DNA from: CAUZIR01 sp034421295
GTDB taxonomy: Bacteria; Chloroflexota; Dehalococcoidia; Lucifugimonadales; UBA2962
Assembly (NCBI GenBank): GCA_034421295.1
Contig: DAOUKM010000003.1
Coordinates: 1 to 64,000, forward strand
DNA: 64,000 nucleotides
Direction: 5' to 3'
The position numbers were made by a program, and so were the translations under genes. Below, in pieces: positions 32,711 through 42,049 of the stretch. Under the pieces are notes generated by a model. The model was not told where the DNA came from, made no database searches, and saw only the letters and a program-made list of their open reading frames with translations. The first letter of the stretch is position 1, and the number at the start of each line of letters is the position of its first letter.

Positions 32711-33031
32711 TCAAGCCCCAGGAGGGCGGTAGTTCACCGTTTTCTGCCCGGCTATGTCGATTTCCTCTGGCGTGATCAACTGCACCGTGCTGAGGCTGAG
32801 CGCTCCTCCCGCCGTGATGGCAAGGGAGATCGCGGCAGCCGTCGCAGCATCGGGCAGGTCAAAGATGATGTACAGGTCCGCACCGCCGAAGGCATAGTAG
32901 AACGCCTCCAACTGCCCGCCTTGCTCCCTGCCCATCTCTTCGAAGACCTTCCGTCGCGAAGTGCCGCCTTCCCGAAGCAGACCCTGCATTCCTGTCGGTG
33001 TGTAATTCGCCTGATAAAGGTACTTGGCCAA
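32711..33031 (-). CDS. GYD-domain protein
   Basis: A 106-residue protein with AKYLYQANYTPTGMQGLLREGG at the start, described here in one run of known family shape, then QLEAFYYAFGGADLYIIFDLPD and a final strand. This is the GYD family (dimeric ferredoxin-like fold), common in Chloroflexota and Actinobacteria and of unknown function. TTG 33031 is chosen over the longer frame because an AGGAGG-like site lies just upstream and the conserved start K-Y-L follows. Confidence 0.82.
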   Translation of the reverse strand: MAKYLYQANYTPTGMQGLLREGGTSRRKVFEEMGREQGGQLEAFYYAFGGADLYIIFDLPDAATAAAISLAITAGGALSLSTVQLITPEEIDIAGQKTVNYRPPGA

Positions 33032-33536
33032 ACCTTGCCTCCTTATTTCAAATTCCAAGTGTACCCTTCTGCGAACTCTCCGGTGTGAGGTGGCGATGTA
33101 GGACTTGTGGGGACGCAGGTCCCGGAGCCGCTAGGTCAAAGAAATCGCTAAACTCTCTTGCTGGGCTGGGCGCCATGGACCCGGTGGGACTGGTTGAGAG
33201 CGCTCGTTTGATGCGAGGATGATGCGGAGGGCCAATCTCTTTGCCCCGAGGAACGCAAGTTTCAGCAGACTTTCCCGGACGGCGAGTCCTGCGGCCCGGC
33301 GCACTGACGCATCAGCCAGACCAGAATGGGGTGGGAGGTCGCTTTGACGTTGTCCGGGATCAAGCGGATGGTCAGCGGTCGAGGAAGGCACCGCCACGCC
33401 TCAGGGTGGACACGGAGACCAGGGTACCGCGCTTTCCGTGGCCGAGACGAGGCGTACGTTCGGTACTGTCACCCCGGTGGCGAGCTTGCATGTGTGGACG
33501 TCGGATTGCCGGCGCGGTGGACCGGCTGAAGGGCGC
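33032..33536. other. stretch without recognisable gene
   Basis: About 500 bases where all frames are short, lack ribosome sites and resemble no family. It fits the sparse character of the preceding 2 kb. Confidence 0.4.
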
Positions 33537-34457
33537 TTAGTCTTCCAGGTTAAGCTCGTACCAGACCGTTTCGTCCGTCAGGTTAAAGCCAAGAGACAGG
33601 TACAGTTCCCTCGCCGGCTTGTTGCTGTGATCGACTTCAAGCCTTACCACGCTGGCACCCTTTGCGCGCAGGTAGGCCATGCCTGCGGTGACGATGACTC
33701 GGCCCAGACCCCTTCGCCTGTGGTCGGGGTGAACTCCGGTCATGCCTATCACCCCGCTCGGCGAGTTCGACTCTCGGGGCCTGTGGGTCCAGTTGTACCC
33801 GCATACCTCTTCCCCGCTCTCCAGCAGCAGGATGCCGTCCGCTTCCCAGGGCCTCAGCCTGACTCTCGTCGCTATCTGCTCAACCGTGTTGGGTGAGAAT
33901 CCCCAGCTCTGTCCGAATGCGTCGTTCTGGAGGTCGGTGAGCGTCTCCTCGTCGCGGTCGAGCTCAAACGGCCTGATGGAGTGGTGAACTGGCATCGACG
34001 GCGCCTCGATGCCGTCCGACTCGGCCGTCAGGCGCCAGTACCTCCTTACGGCGTAAAAGCCCGAGTCCTCCAGGAGAAAGCGGCCGCCCCTGCTGTGCAC
34101 CGAGACCTGAATGTGCAGGAGGGGAAGACCGAGTACGCTAACCCGCTCCATGACCTTGTCCAGGAGCTGGCGTCCGACCCCCCGCCTCCGGTGCTTGGGC
34201 AGCACGGCGATCTCGGCGACCGCGCGGCCGATGAGCGGCTCAGGCGAGACGCGCGCCATACCGGCATACTCGTCGGAGACCTCCGCCACAAAGCAGTTTT
34301 CCTCCGCGTCGACCGACGGCTGTGACAGAAACAGCCTCTTGTATCCCACGGAGGTCTCGATGCCGGCGGCGCTCGTCCCGTCAAGGTCGTTAACGAGCGC
34401 GGTCCACTCCGGAAGGTCGGACCAGTCGAAGGTTCTTATTGATGCGTTCTGCGGCAC
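33537..34457 (-). CDS. tandem-GNAT acetyltransferase
   Basis: The 306-residue protein has two GNAT domains, each with the acetyl-CoA pyrophosphate loop: KHRRRGVGRQLLDKV in the first and DHRRRGLGRVIVTAG in the second. The second ends with the usual NKPARELYLSLGF. The double arrangement resembles mycothiol synthase (MshD) and many antibiotic-type acetyltransferases. No MshB or MshC gene lies nearby, so the substrate stays open. GTG 34457 is taken as the start; the longer frame adds 33 residues that do not look like protein. Confidence 0.8.
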   Translation of the reverse strand: MPQNASIRTFDWSDLPEWTALVNDLDGTSAAGIETSVGYKRLFLSQPSVDAEENCFVAEVSDEYAGMARVSPEPLIGRAVAEIAVLPKHRRRGVGRQLLDKVMERVSVLGLPLLHIQVSVHSRGGRFLLEDSGFYAVRRYWRLTAESDGIEAPSMPVHHSIRPFELDRDEETLTDLQNDAFGQSWGFSPNTVEQIATRVRLRPWEADGILLLESGEEVCGYNWTHRPRESNSPSGVIGMTGVHPDHRRRGLGRVIVTAGMAYLRAKGASVVRLEVDHSNKPARELYLSLGFNLTDETVWYELNLED

Positions 34458-34653
34458 CCGGGCTAGGGTCCTAGATTGGAGGTCTGAGCGGTGGGCATGC
34501 GCAAGGGGGGTCTGCCGAAGCCAACGGATTTTAGCAGAGCGGACCCGTGGCAACAATCGGAGCCGTGGCGCGGGTGTCGATGGTCCGCTCGCAGGTTGAG
34601 CGCCTTGCCGGAGCCCACGGCCCGGCCTAACATTCCGCAGGGACCGTAGAGCC

Positions 34654-35421
34654 TTGTACGACCTTCACGCACACATACTTCCCGCCTTGGACGACGGTGC
34701 CCGTACGGTGCAGGAGGCGCTCGCCATGGCATCGGTTGCCGCCCGCTGCGGGACCACCCTGATGGTGGCCACGCCCCATATGAAGGACGTGAACGAGCTG
34801 TCCTCCCCGGGAAAGGCGATCGAACTTCGCTCGCGTCTGGACTCCATGCTCGGCGACAGTGAAATCCCTCTCGGGCTGGTCATGGGAATGGAGAACCACG
34901 TCGTCCCTGAGCTGGGCGAGATGTTCGCCGACGGAAGGGCCCTTCCCATAGGCAACACCAGGTACGCACTGATCGAGATGCCATTTTTCGGCCATCCCGA
35001 CTACCTGGAATCGACGCTGTCGCAGGTTCAGTCGCTCGGAATCACGCCCGTGCTGGCCCACCCGGAGCGCATCGAGGTCGTGCAGCAAAGACCAGAGATC
35101 CTGGTCGATTTCGTAGAGGCGGGAATGCTCTCGCAGATCACGGCCGGAAGCCTGCTGGGCCACTTCGGTGCCGAAGTGCGCCGATTCACCGAGGACCTAG
35201 TCCGGGGCGGCCTGGCCCACGTTATGGCCTCGGACTGTCACCGGCCAGATGGTCCCAGGTCGCCCGCGCTGGGTCCCGGCCTCGCCGCGGCCGCAGAATT
35301 GATTGGCGCCAAGGAGGCCGAAAGGTTGGTCAACGAGAACCCCAGGTCGATCGTGGAGGACCGGAGGGTGATAGCCGGTGTGCCCCGACCGGTGGAGCCG
35401 ATGCGTGCGGAGGTCTGGTAG
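34654..35421 (+). CDS. PHP-domain phosphatase, CpsB/YwqE type
   Basis: A metal-dependent phosphatase that removes phosphate from tyrosine, usually on the kinase of a capsule-export system. The metal ligands are all visible in 255 residues: YDLHAHILPALDDG, VATPHM, LAHPER and MASDCHRPDG. The start is TTG. No tyrosine kinase or capsule gene is beside it, so the partner would be elsewhere. Confidence 0.85.
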   Translation: MYDLHAHILPALDDGARTVQEALAMASVAARCGTTLMVATPHMKDVNELSSPGKAIELRSRLDSMLGDSEIPLGLVMGMENHVVPELGEMFADGRALPIGNTRYALIEMPFFGHPDYLESTLSQVQSLGITPVLAHPERIEVVQQRPEILVDFVEAGMLSQITAGSLLGHFGAEVRRFTEDLVRGGLAHVMASDCHRPDGPRSPALGPGLAAAAELIGAKEAERLVNENPRSIVEDRRVIAGVPRPVEPMRAEVW

Positions 35422-35436
35422 TTCGGTGCTGGTAGT

Positions 35437-35844
35437 CTAGGAGTCGAAGTACGTAATCGTCTTGTCGGCCGTGATGGTGATGAATACGAACGAGTGCTGC
35501 TGGCTGGTCGTGACGGCGTACTCGTGCCCCTCGGTCCTGCCCAGATACCGGTAGGACATCTCGTAAAGTAGCGGGTCGGTGTCCCCCTCGGATATCTCCG
35601 CCTTACCCTGGATGAGAACGTACCCGTATGGCCTGTCGCGGCTTGCGATCGAGACCGCGACCCTGGGGTCCCGCCGGACGTTGCGGACCTTGACGGTGGA
35701 CGGCTCTGCGAGCACCACGTAGGATTCCCCGTCGAACTTGTACCAGACCGGGGCCACGTGCGGCGCACCGTCGGGCATCAGCGTCACCAGATCGGCGATC
35801 TCGCGCCCGGCCAGAAATTCTGCGGTCTTTTCTCGGTCGTCCAT
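35437..35844 (-). CDS. PPOX-class flavin/F420 oxidoreductase
   Basis: The 135-residue split-barrel protein has LVTLMPDGAPHVAPVWYKFD, then VKVRNVRRDPRVAVSI and a Y-G-Y-V-L-I-Q-G strand, as in the pyridoxamine-phosphate-oxidase-like superfamily, whose members bind FMN or F420. Length and motifs fit the F420-type class better than true PdxH. It is the last gene of the pdxST-tmk gene set. Confidence 0.82.
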   Translation of the reverse strand: MDDREKTAEFLAGREIADLVTLMPDGAPHVAPVWYKFDGESYVVLAEPSTVKVRNVRRDPRVAVSIASRDRPYGYVLIQGKAEISEGDTDPLLYEMSYRYLGRTEGHEYAVTTSQQHSFVFITITADKTITYFDS

Positions 35845-35862
35845 GGCTGTCTTAGCCTCCCG

Positions 35863-36612
35863 CTAGAAGAGGGGCGGCTGCCCCCACCCCTCCTTATCGT
35901 CATCGCTGCCGGTCGCCGAGGCGGTCGTGACCATTCCCGCCAGCACGTCCTCTGCCAGGCGGCGCACCTCCCCGGCGATCTCCGGCTCCGGTTTCGTAGC
36001 GTCTATCCTTCGCCACCTGTCGGGTTCCCCGGCCGCCATCTTTACGTATCCATCATAGACGCGCCTGTGGAAGGCGGCCGTCTCCTCCTCGAAGCGGCGC
36101 ATTCCCTCCGGCTCCAGCCTCGGGGCGCCGGTGTCCGTCGCCCCCTCCAGGCGGGCCTGGGCACCGGCACGCCTCTCGGCCACGGCGGGAGGCAGGTCCA
36201 GAAAGAAGGTGAGGTCGGGGACCACGCCGTCGACCGCGGTCTCGTTGGCGGACCGGACCATGCCCACGCTTAGTCTGCGGCCGTAGCCCTGGTAGGCGAC
36301 GGTTGAGTCCATGTAGCGGTCGCAGATCACAACCGCCCCCGGGCGGCTGAGCGCGGGCTTGATGACGCTCGAAACGAGCTGCGCTCTTGCTGCGAGGAAC
36401 AGGAACAGCTCCGAGACCGGGCTCAGGGACTCCCTCCTGGACATGGACTGGCTCTTTACAAGCCTGCGGATCGATTCTCCCAGGGGTGTTCCCCCCGGCT
36501 CATGCACCAGCAGCACGGGGAAGCCGTCTTCTGCGAGCCGCTGCCTGAGCAGGTCCGCCTGCGTCGACTTTCCCGATCCGTCCCCTCCCTCGAACGTTAT
36601 CAGCACCGACAT
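35863..36612 (-). CDS. tmk: thymidylate kinase
   Basis: Phosphorylates dTMP to dTDP. The P-loop FEGGDGSGKSTQ, the DR(Y) motif in VICDRYMDSTVAYQG and a lid-region Arg cluster are present. At 249 residues it is longer than usual, with a C-terminal tail after the last helix that is acidic and ends WGQPPLF. It lies 27 bases after the R3H ATPase gene. Confidence 0.93.
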   Translation of the reverse strand: MSVLITFEGGDGSGKSTQADLLRQRLAEDGFPVLLVHEPGGTPLGESIRRLVKSQSMSRRESLSPVSELFLFLAARAQLVSSVIKPALSRPGAVVICDRYMDSTVAYQGYGRRLSVGMVRSANETAVDGVVPDLTFFLDLPPAVAERRAGAQARLEGATDTGAPRLEPEGMRRFEEETAAFHRRVYDGYVKMAAGEPDRWRRIDATKPEPEIAGEVRRLAEDVLAGMVTTASATGSDDDKEGWGQPPLF

Positions 36613-36639
36613 CTCGCGCGCCCCGGCCCGTCCGCCGGG

Positions 36640-38316
36640 CTAGCGGTAGATGACCACCTTGCGCCGGGGATCGCGCCCGGTGCTGGTGGACGATAGCCCG
36701 TACTTGTCTGCGATCGCGTGCTGGAGATGGCGCACATAGGCACCCTGGGGAGTGAGCTCTATCTCGTCCTGATCGCCCGTCCTGACGCTCTGGACCGCCT
36801 GCTCGGCCTCCGAAAGCGCGCTGAGAACGGCCGTGCTCTGCTGGCTGCGACCGTTTTGCCGGGCAATCGCCTTTATGAACTGCTCGATCTGAGAGAGGGT
36901 GTTGCGCCTGAGCACGTAGACGGGCTTTCCCTGCTGCTCGGCCGACCTCAGGGCGGCGGTGCGCCTGCGGTAGTAGTTCTTGGTCGTCAGCACCAGATCG
37001 GCGCTCTTTATGCCCTCCACGATCTCTATGGCCAGCCCGGACGAGGCGACCACCTGCTGGAGCCTGCCCTTGTTTACGCCGTAGGGCATGATGTGGGTTG
37101 GACGCGTCGGGGTAGTTTGTTCCAGCGCCGCCCCGGATTCGGCCCCTGAGGCAGGGGAGTGGTCGCCATCGGCCTCGGTGAGAGGCTCAAACCGCTCCGT
37201 CCGTCGCCCGGCAGGCCCGCCGGTGGCCAGGGCGGTCGGCCGGGTGCGCGACACATTGCCGCGCTCGTCAAGGGTGCGAATCTCGGGTGCGACCTGAACG
37301 CCCCGCAGCATGCGGTCCACCACCGAGGCCACGTCGTCGTGCACCGCGACGGTGTTCCAGTTCTGGATCTCCACAAGGACGTCGAAGGTCGGGGGCGCCC
37401 GGCGCTCCAGCACCGTCTTCTGGGTCCTCCTCCTGCGCGCCTCCTCGTCTCCCAGCGTCACGGTCTGGATGCCGCCGATCAGGTCCGACAGCGTCGGGTT
37501 CCTGGCCAGGTTCTCGAGCGTGTTGCCATGTGCGGTGGCCACCAGCTGGACGCCCCGCTCGGCGATCGTCCTGGCCGCGGTCGCCTCCAGCTCGGTCCCG
37601 ATCTCGTCGATGACTATCACCTGCGGCATGTGGTTTTCGACCGCCTCGATCATCACCGCGTGCTGATGCGCCGGCCTTCCCACCTGCATGCGCCGTGCAC
37701 CGCCTATGCTCGGGTGCGGGATGTCGCCGTCTCCGGCGATCTCGTTGGAGGTGTCGACGATCACTACTCGCTTGAGGGCCGAGTCGGCCAGCACCCGCGC
37801 GACCTCCCTCAGCATGGTGGTCTTGCCCACACCGGGTCGGCCGAGCAGGAGCGTGCTCTTTCCTGTGAGGATCAGGTCCTCGATGATCCTGATGGTGCCG
37901 AACACCGCCCGCCCGACCCTCAGCGTCAGGCCGACAACGCGGCCGCTCCTGTTGCGGATTGCAGAGATGCGATGGAGGGTTCTCTCTATGCCCGCCCTGT
38001 TATCCTCGCCGAACTCGCCGACCCGGCCGGTGACGTGGGAGATGTCGGCCTCGGTGACCTCCCTGTCGCCAAGCGGGGCGGCGTCGCTTGCGAACCGCGC
38101 CTCGGGCAGCCGGCCGAGGTCGATTACGACCTCCAGCAGACCGGTAAGGTCGCTCCTTGCGGCAAGGGCGTCCCTTATGTGGTCGGGAAGGACGCTGACC
38201 AGCAGGTCTAGGTCCGACAGCTCTCTGTCCCCGACGGGATGAGGCTCAGGAAGATACGACTTCGTAGGCTCCAACCTCCTGGAATAGTTTCTCGGTTGCG
38301 CGAACCGACCGGGCAT
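36640..38316 (-). CDS. AAA ATPase with R3H domain (SpoIIIAA/Ycf45-like)
   Basis: Residues about 130-330 form a AAA/secretion-type ATPase: Walker A LLLGRPGVGKTTML, Walker B QVIVIDEIGTELEA and the conserved VATAHGNTLENL. After a low-complexity linker, the C-terminal R3H domain carries RHLQHAIADKYGL, which binds single-stranded nucleic acid. Relatives are common in Chloroflexota, Cyanobacteria and plastids; the role is unknown. ATG 38316 overlaps the upstream gene by 71 bases; TTG 38274 is an alternative that still precedes the conserved region. Confidence 0.85.
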   Translation of the reverse strand: MPGRFAQPRNYSRRLEPTKSYLPEPHPVGDRELSDLDLLVSVLPDHIRDALAARSDLTGLLEVVIDLGRLPEARFASDAAPLGDREVTEADISHVTGRVGEFGEDNRAGIERTLHRISAIRNRSGRVVGLTLRVGRAVFGTIRIIEDLILTGKSTLLLGRPGVGKTTMLREVARVLADSALKRVVIVDTSNEIAGDGDIPHPSIGGARRMQVGRPAHQHAVMIEAVENHMPQVIVIDEIGTELEATAARTIAERGVQLVATAHGNTLENLARNPTLSDLIGGIQTVTLGDEEARRRRTQKTVLERRAPPTFDVLVEIQNWNTVAVHDDVASVVDRMLRGVQVAPEIRTLDERGNVSRTRPTALATGGPAGRRTERFEPLTEADGDHSPASGAESGAALEQTTPTRPTHIMPYGVNKGRLQQVVASSGLAIEIVEGIKSADLVLTTKNYYRRRTAALRSAEQQGKPVYVLRRNTLSQIEQFIKAIARQNGRSQQSTAVLSALSEAEQAVQSVRTGDQDEIELTPQGAYVRHLQHAIADKYGLSSTSTGRDPRRKVVIYR

Positions 38317-39178
38317 GGACCTTGAACTCGGCCCGGGCCGCCAGGCCGGCCCTGTCTGCCGCGCGGCCCACTGTCGGCTGGTAGCCGGGGATCAACGACA
38401 CGACGGGACCGTTCGCCGGGGTCAGCGCCAGGCCGAGATCCGTCAGCGCGGCGGCGTCCTGGTCCGGGCAGTCGGGGTGGACCATGATCGAAAGGTCGGT
38501 TGCCGCGCCTAGCGCGAGCACCCTCAGCCAGCCCGTGATCCGTTGTCCGGACTCCAGCACGTACTCGTCTGCCCGTCCCGGGCCGTCCCAGCGGGATGCC
38601 GACCACTGCTCGAGCGTCATCCCCTCAAGGGCCCTCACCTCGGGAGGCGTGCAGGCGCTGTAGAGGCGGAATATGCCGTGCTCATCCTCGTCCTCTCTGG
38701 GCCTGATCCCCCGCGGGGGATCGATGCGGGCACCGGAGCCCCGGCCCCGATAGAGGGTCTCGGCGTGCGCCGGGAGCAGTCCCGCACGGCTGAGCTCATC
38801 TGCCACCGGGTCACCGGCCAGCACGCGCGCCGACATGTTCGTCGCCGATCGCTTCTGGGCGGACGCGAATACGGCCGTCAGCACGCCGGCGACGCTGTCT
38901 TCGGCACCGGCGCTGACCTGCAGCCTGCTCAGCTCCCAGCTCTGCGGTCCGGCCATCCTGGAGGCCACCGCCAGGCAGAGGATGCGAGCTCCGTCGATCC
39001 ACGCCCTTACGATGGCGCCCCTCGAGCCGGACATGCCGCGCACCGCGTCGATGGGCAATGCAATCCACTCCGGCGTGGATCGGCCCGGGTCGGAGCGCGA
39101 GTAGACGCGATTCTGAGTCTGTCCAAACCCCATGAGCAGGCAGCGGGGCAGGTCGGAGATCTGGATCGCCCGGATCAT
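38246..39178 (-). CDS. GNAT-like protein of unknown function
   Basis: The 310-residue protein begins IRAIQISDLPRCLLMGFGQTQ, and has alternating strand-helix patterns twice over, as in double GNAT proteins. The acetyl-CoA loop is poorly conserved in both halves, so activity is doubtful. Proteins like this often sit beside the R3H ATPase in Chloroflexota (recalled, not checked). It starts in the last 4 bases of pdxT. Confidence 0.6.
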   Translation of the reverse strand: MIRAIQISDLPRCLLMGFGQTQNRVYSRSDPGRSTPEWIALPIDAVRGMSGSRGAIVRAWIDGARILCLAVASRMAGPQSWELSRLQVSAGAEDSVAGVLTAVFASAQKRSATNMSARVLAGDPVADELSRAGLLPAHAETLYRGRGSGARIDPPRGIRPREDEDEHGIFRLYSACTPPEVRALEGMTLEQWSASRWDGPGRADEYVLESGQRITGWLRVLALGAATDLSIMVHPDCPDQDAAALTDLGLALTPANGPVVSLIPGYQPTVGRAADRAGLAARAEFKVHARSVRATEKLFQEVGAYEVVSS

Positions 39179-39768
39179 GGGGCCTCGTTGGCCGATCCCC
39201 CCGCCATGTCTGCGAACAGCCGGTGCATGCGCGAGTCGAAGGTCAGCTCCGGGTGAAACGCTGTGGCCAGCAGCGTGCCCTGGCGAACCGCCACGGGACG
39301 TCCGTCGTCCAGTTCGGCCAGTACCTGCACACCCGGGCCAATCTCGTCGACCACGGGCGCCCTGATGAAGACCGCCCGGAAGGGCGCATGGTCGAGCCCC
39401 GTGATCTCAAGGTCTGCCTCGAAGCTGTCCACCTGCCTGCCGAAGGCGTTGCGGGAAACCACGATGTCCATCAGCTTCAGGGGGTCCGGCCTTCGGTCGG
39501 TGAGCCTTTTGGCCATTACGATCATGCCGGCGCAGGTACCCCAGATCGGCAGGCCCCTTCCTGCGGCATCCTCAAGGGCGGGCCTGAAGCCGTAGATGTC
39601 GATGAGCTGCACTATCGTCGTGCTCTCACCGCCGGGGATTATCAGCCCGTCGACACCGTCCAGCTGGTCCGGCAGGCGGACTTCGCACGATTCGACCCCC
39701 ACCCTTTCCAGGGCGTGACGGTGCTCGATGAAGTCGCCCTGTATGGCCAGGACGCCGATTCGCGCCAT
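39175..39768 (-). CDS. pdxT: PLP synthase glutaminase subunit
   Basis: Releases ammonia from glutamine for PdxS. It has the start IGVLAIQGDFIEH, the oxyanion strand IIPGGESTT, the nucleophile in WGTCAGMIVMAK and the His-Glu pair in TAFHPELT. At 197 residues it has normal length. It lies 20 bases after pdxS. Confidence 0.95.
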   Translation of the reverse strand: MARIGVLAIQGDFIEHRHALERVGVESCEVRLPDQLDGVDGLIIPGGESTTIVQLIDIYGFRPALEDAAGRGLPIWGTCAGMIVMAKRLTDRRPDPLKLMDIVVSRNAFGRQVDSFEADLEITGLDHAPFRAVFIRAPVVDEIGPGVQVLAELDDGRPVAVRQGTLLATAFHPELTFDSRMHRLFADMAGGSANEAP

Positions 39769-39788
39769 ATAGAGTGCTGTCTACACCC

Positions 39789-40703
39789 CTACCATCCGCG
39801 AACGGCCAGATGCTCCTCTACGGGCATTTTGCGAACGGAGAGTCCCGGCATGGCGTCGCCGAGCCCGGTTGAGACCTCGGCAATGATCTCCGCGTCCTCG
39901 TAGTGCGTGGTCGCCTTGACGATGGCCGAGGCCATCAGGGACGGGTTGGATGACTTGAATATGCCGGAGCCGACGAAAACGCCCTCGACGCCGATCTGCA
40001 TCATGAGCGCTGCGTCCGACGGGGTGGCTATGCCTCCGGCAGCGAAGTTGACTACCGGCAGCTTGCCGGTCTCGTGAATCTCCTGGACGAGCTCGAACGG
40101 GGCCTTCAGGTCGCGGGCTGTCGCCATCAACTCGGCCTCGTCCATGCCCTGTATCCGCCGGATCTCTCCCAGTACCGAACGGGCGTGGCGGACCGCCTCG
40201 ACTATGTCGCCCGTGCCTGCCTCGCCCTTGGTGCGGATCATCGCCGCCCCTTCGCCTATGCGGCGCAGGGCCTCGCCCAGATCCCGGCATCCGCAGACGA
40301 ACGGCACCTTGAACTGGTGCTTGTCCACGTGGTTGTTCTCGTCGGCGGGAGTCAGCACCTCAGACTCGTCGATATAGTCCACGCCCAGGGCCTCGAGGAC
40401 CTGTGCCTCGACGAAGTGGCCGATCCTGGCCTTGGCCATCACGGGGATGGTCACCGCGTCGATGATCTCCCTGATCTTGGTCGGGTCGGACATCCTGGCA
40501 ACGCCACCGGCGCTGCGGATGTCGGATGGGACGCGCTCCAGGGCCATAACGGCCACAGCGCCTGCATCCTCGGCAATCTTGGCCTGCTCGGCGGTGACGA
40601 CGTCCATGATCACTCCGCCCTTGAGCATCTGGGCCAGCCCGCTCTTGACTCGCCAGGTGGCTGTCTGCGCGGCGCCGGACTCTATCTTGGTCTCAGTAGC
40701 CAT
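39789..40703 (-). CDS. pdxS: PLP synthase subunit PdxS
   Basis: Builds pyridoxal phosphate from ribose 5-phosphate, glyceraldehyde 3-phosphate and ammonia. It has the conserved VMALERVPSDIRSAGGVARM, VMAKARIGHFVEAQVLEALG and the phosphate loop with FAAGGIATPSDAALMMQ. It is complete at 304 residues. It leads the operon that continues with pdxT, the GNAT-like gene, the R3H ATPase, tmk and the PPOX gene. Confidence 0.96.
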   Translation of the reverse strand: MATETKIESGAAQTATWRVKSGLAQMLKGGVIMDVVTAEQAKIAEDAGAVAVMALERVPSDIRSAGGVARMSDPTKIREIIDAVTIPVMAKARIGHFVEAQVLEALGVDYIDESEVLTPADENNHVDKHQFKVPFVCGCRDLGEALRRIGEGAAMIRTKGEAGTGDIVEAVRHARSVLGEIRRIQGMDEAELMATARDLKAPFELVQEIHETGKLPVVNFAAGGIATPSDAALMMQIGVEGVFVGSGIFKSSNPSLMASAIVKATTHYEDAEIIAEVSTGLGDAMPGLSVRKMPVEEHLAVRGW

Positions 40704-40828
40704 TGATCTGCCTCCGTACGGCCCCAGGGGCCGATGCTTACATAGTGACTAACAGGATGGACGCCTGTCCGGCAACAGCCTGACCGTCGTACCGTTCACA
40801 GGGTCACACACTCCTCGACTCTGCCGCC

Positions 40829-40834
40829 ATTATA
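40829..40834 (-). promoter_or_regulatory. putative -10 element for pdxS operon
   Basis: A perfect TATAAT on the minus strand, about 125 bases before pdxS. No good -35 is seen at 16-18 bases, so another factor or an extended site may matter. Confidence 0.35.
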
Positions 40835-40954
40835 ACCGCGCCTCGTGGGTGAGGCGAGAGGGCCCTTTCGGCAGCTGCGTCGACGCCCACCGCCACGACA
40901 GGGCGCAGGGCCCGGGGTTGCTGAATGCACGGGCCGCTGCCGCTCGGAGTGGAT

Positions 40955-40968
40955 AGCGGCGCGCCGCT
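40955..40968. terminator. palindrome directly after the gap gene
   Basis: AGCGGCGCGCCGCT is a perfect 14-base palindrome that touches the stop codon of the GAPDH gene. It could form a stem at the end of the eno-gap transcript, but no T-run follows, so it is at most a weak terminator or a 3' stabiliser. Confidence 0.35.
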
Positions 40969-41985
<1,017 letters not shown>

Positions 41986-42049
41986 GCGCGCTGTACCTCT
42001 GAATCCTTGCCTTTGTTGCTTCCCTGAGAACCGACCGGTGCGGGCCGGA

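Noticed and set aside
33131..33540. Overlapping frames of 65-100 codons on both strands
   Set aside because: They look like shadows of GC-rich non-coding sequence; no start signals and no domain pattern.
26412..34457. MshA-like glycosyltransferase and MshD-like tandem GNAT as parts of a mycothiol pathway
   Set aside because: They are 6 kb apart and on opposite strands, no MshB or MshC is present, and both families are broad. The resemblance alone does not support the pathway.
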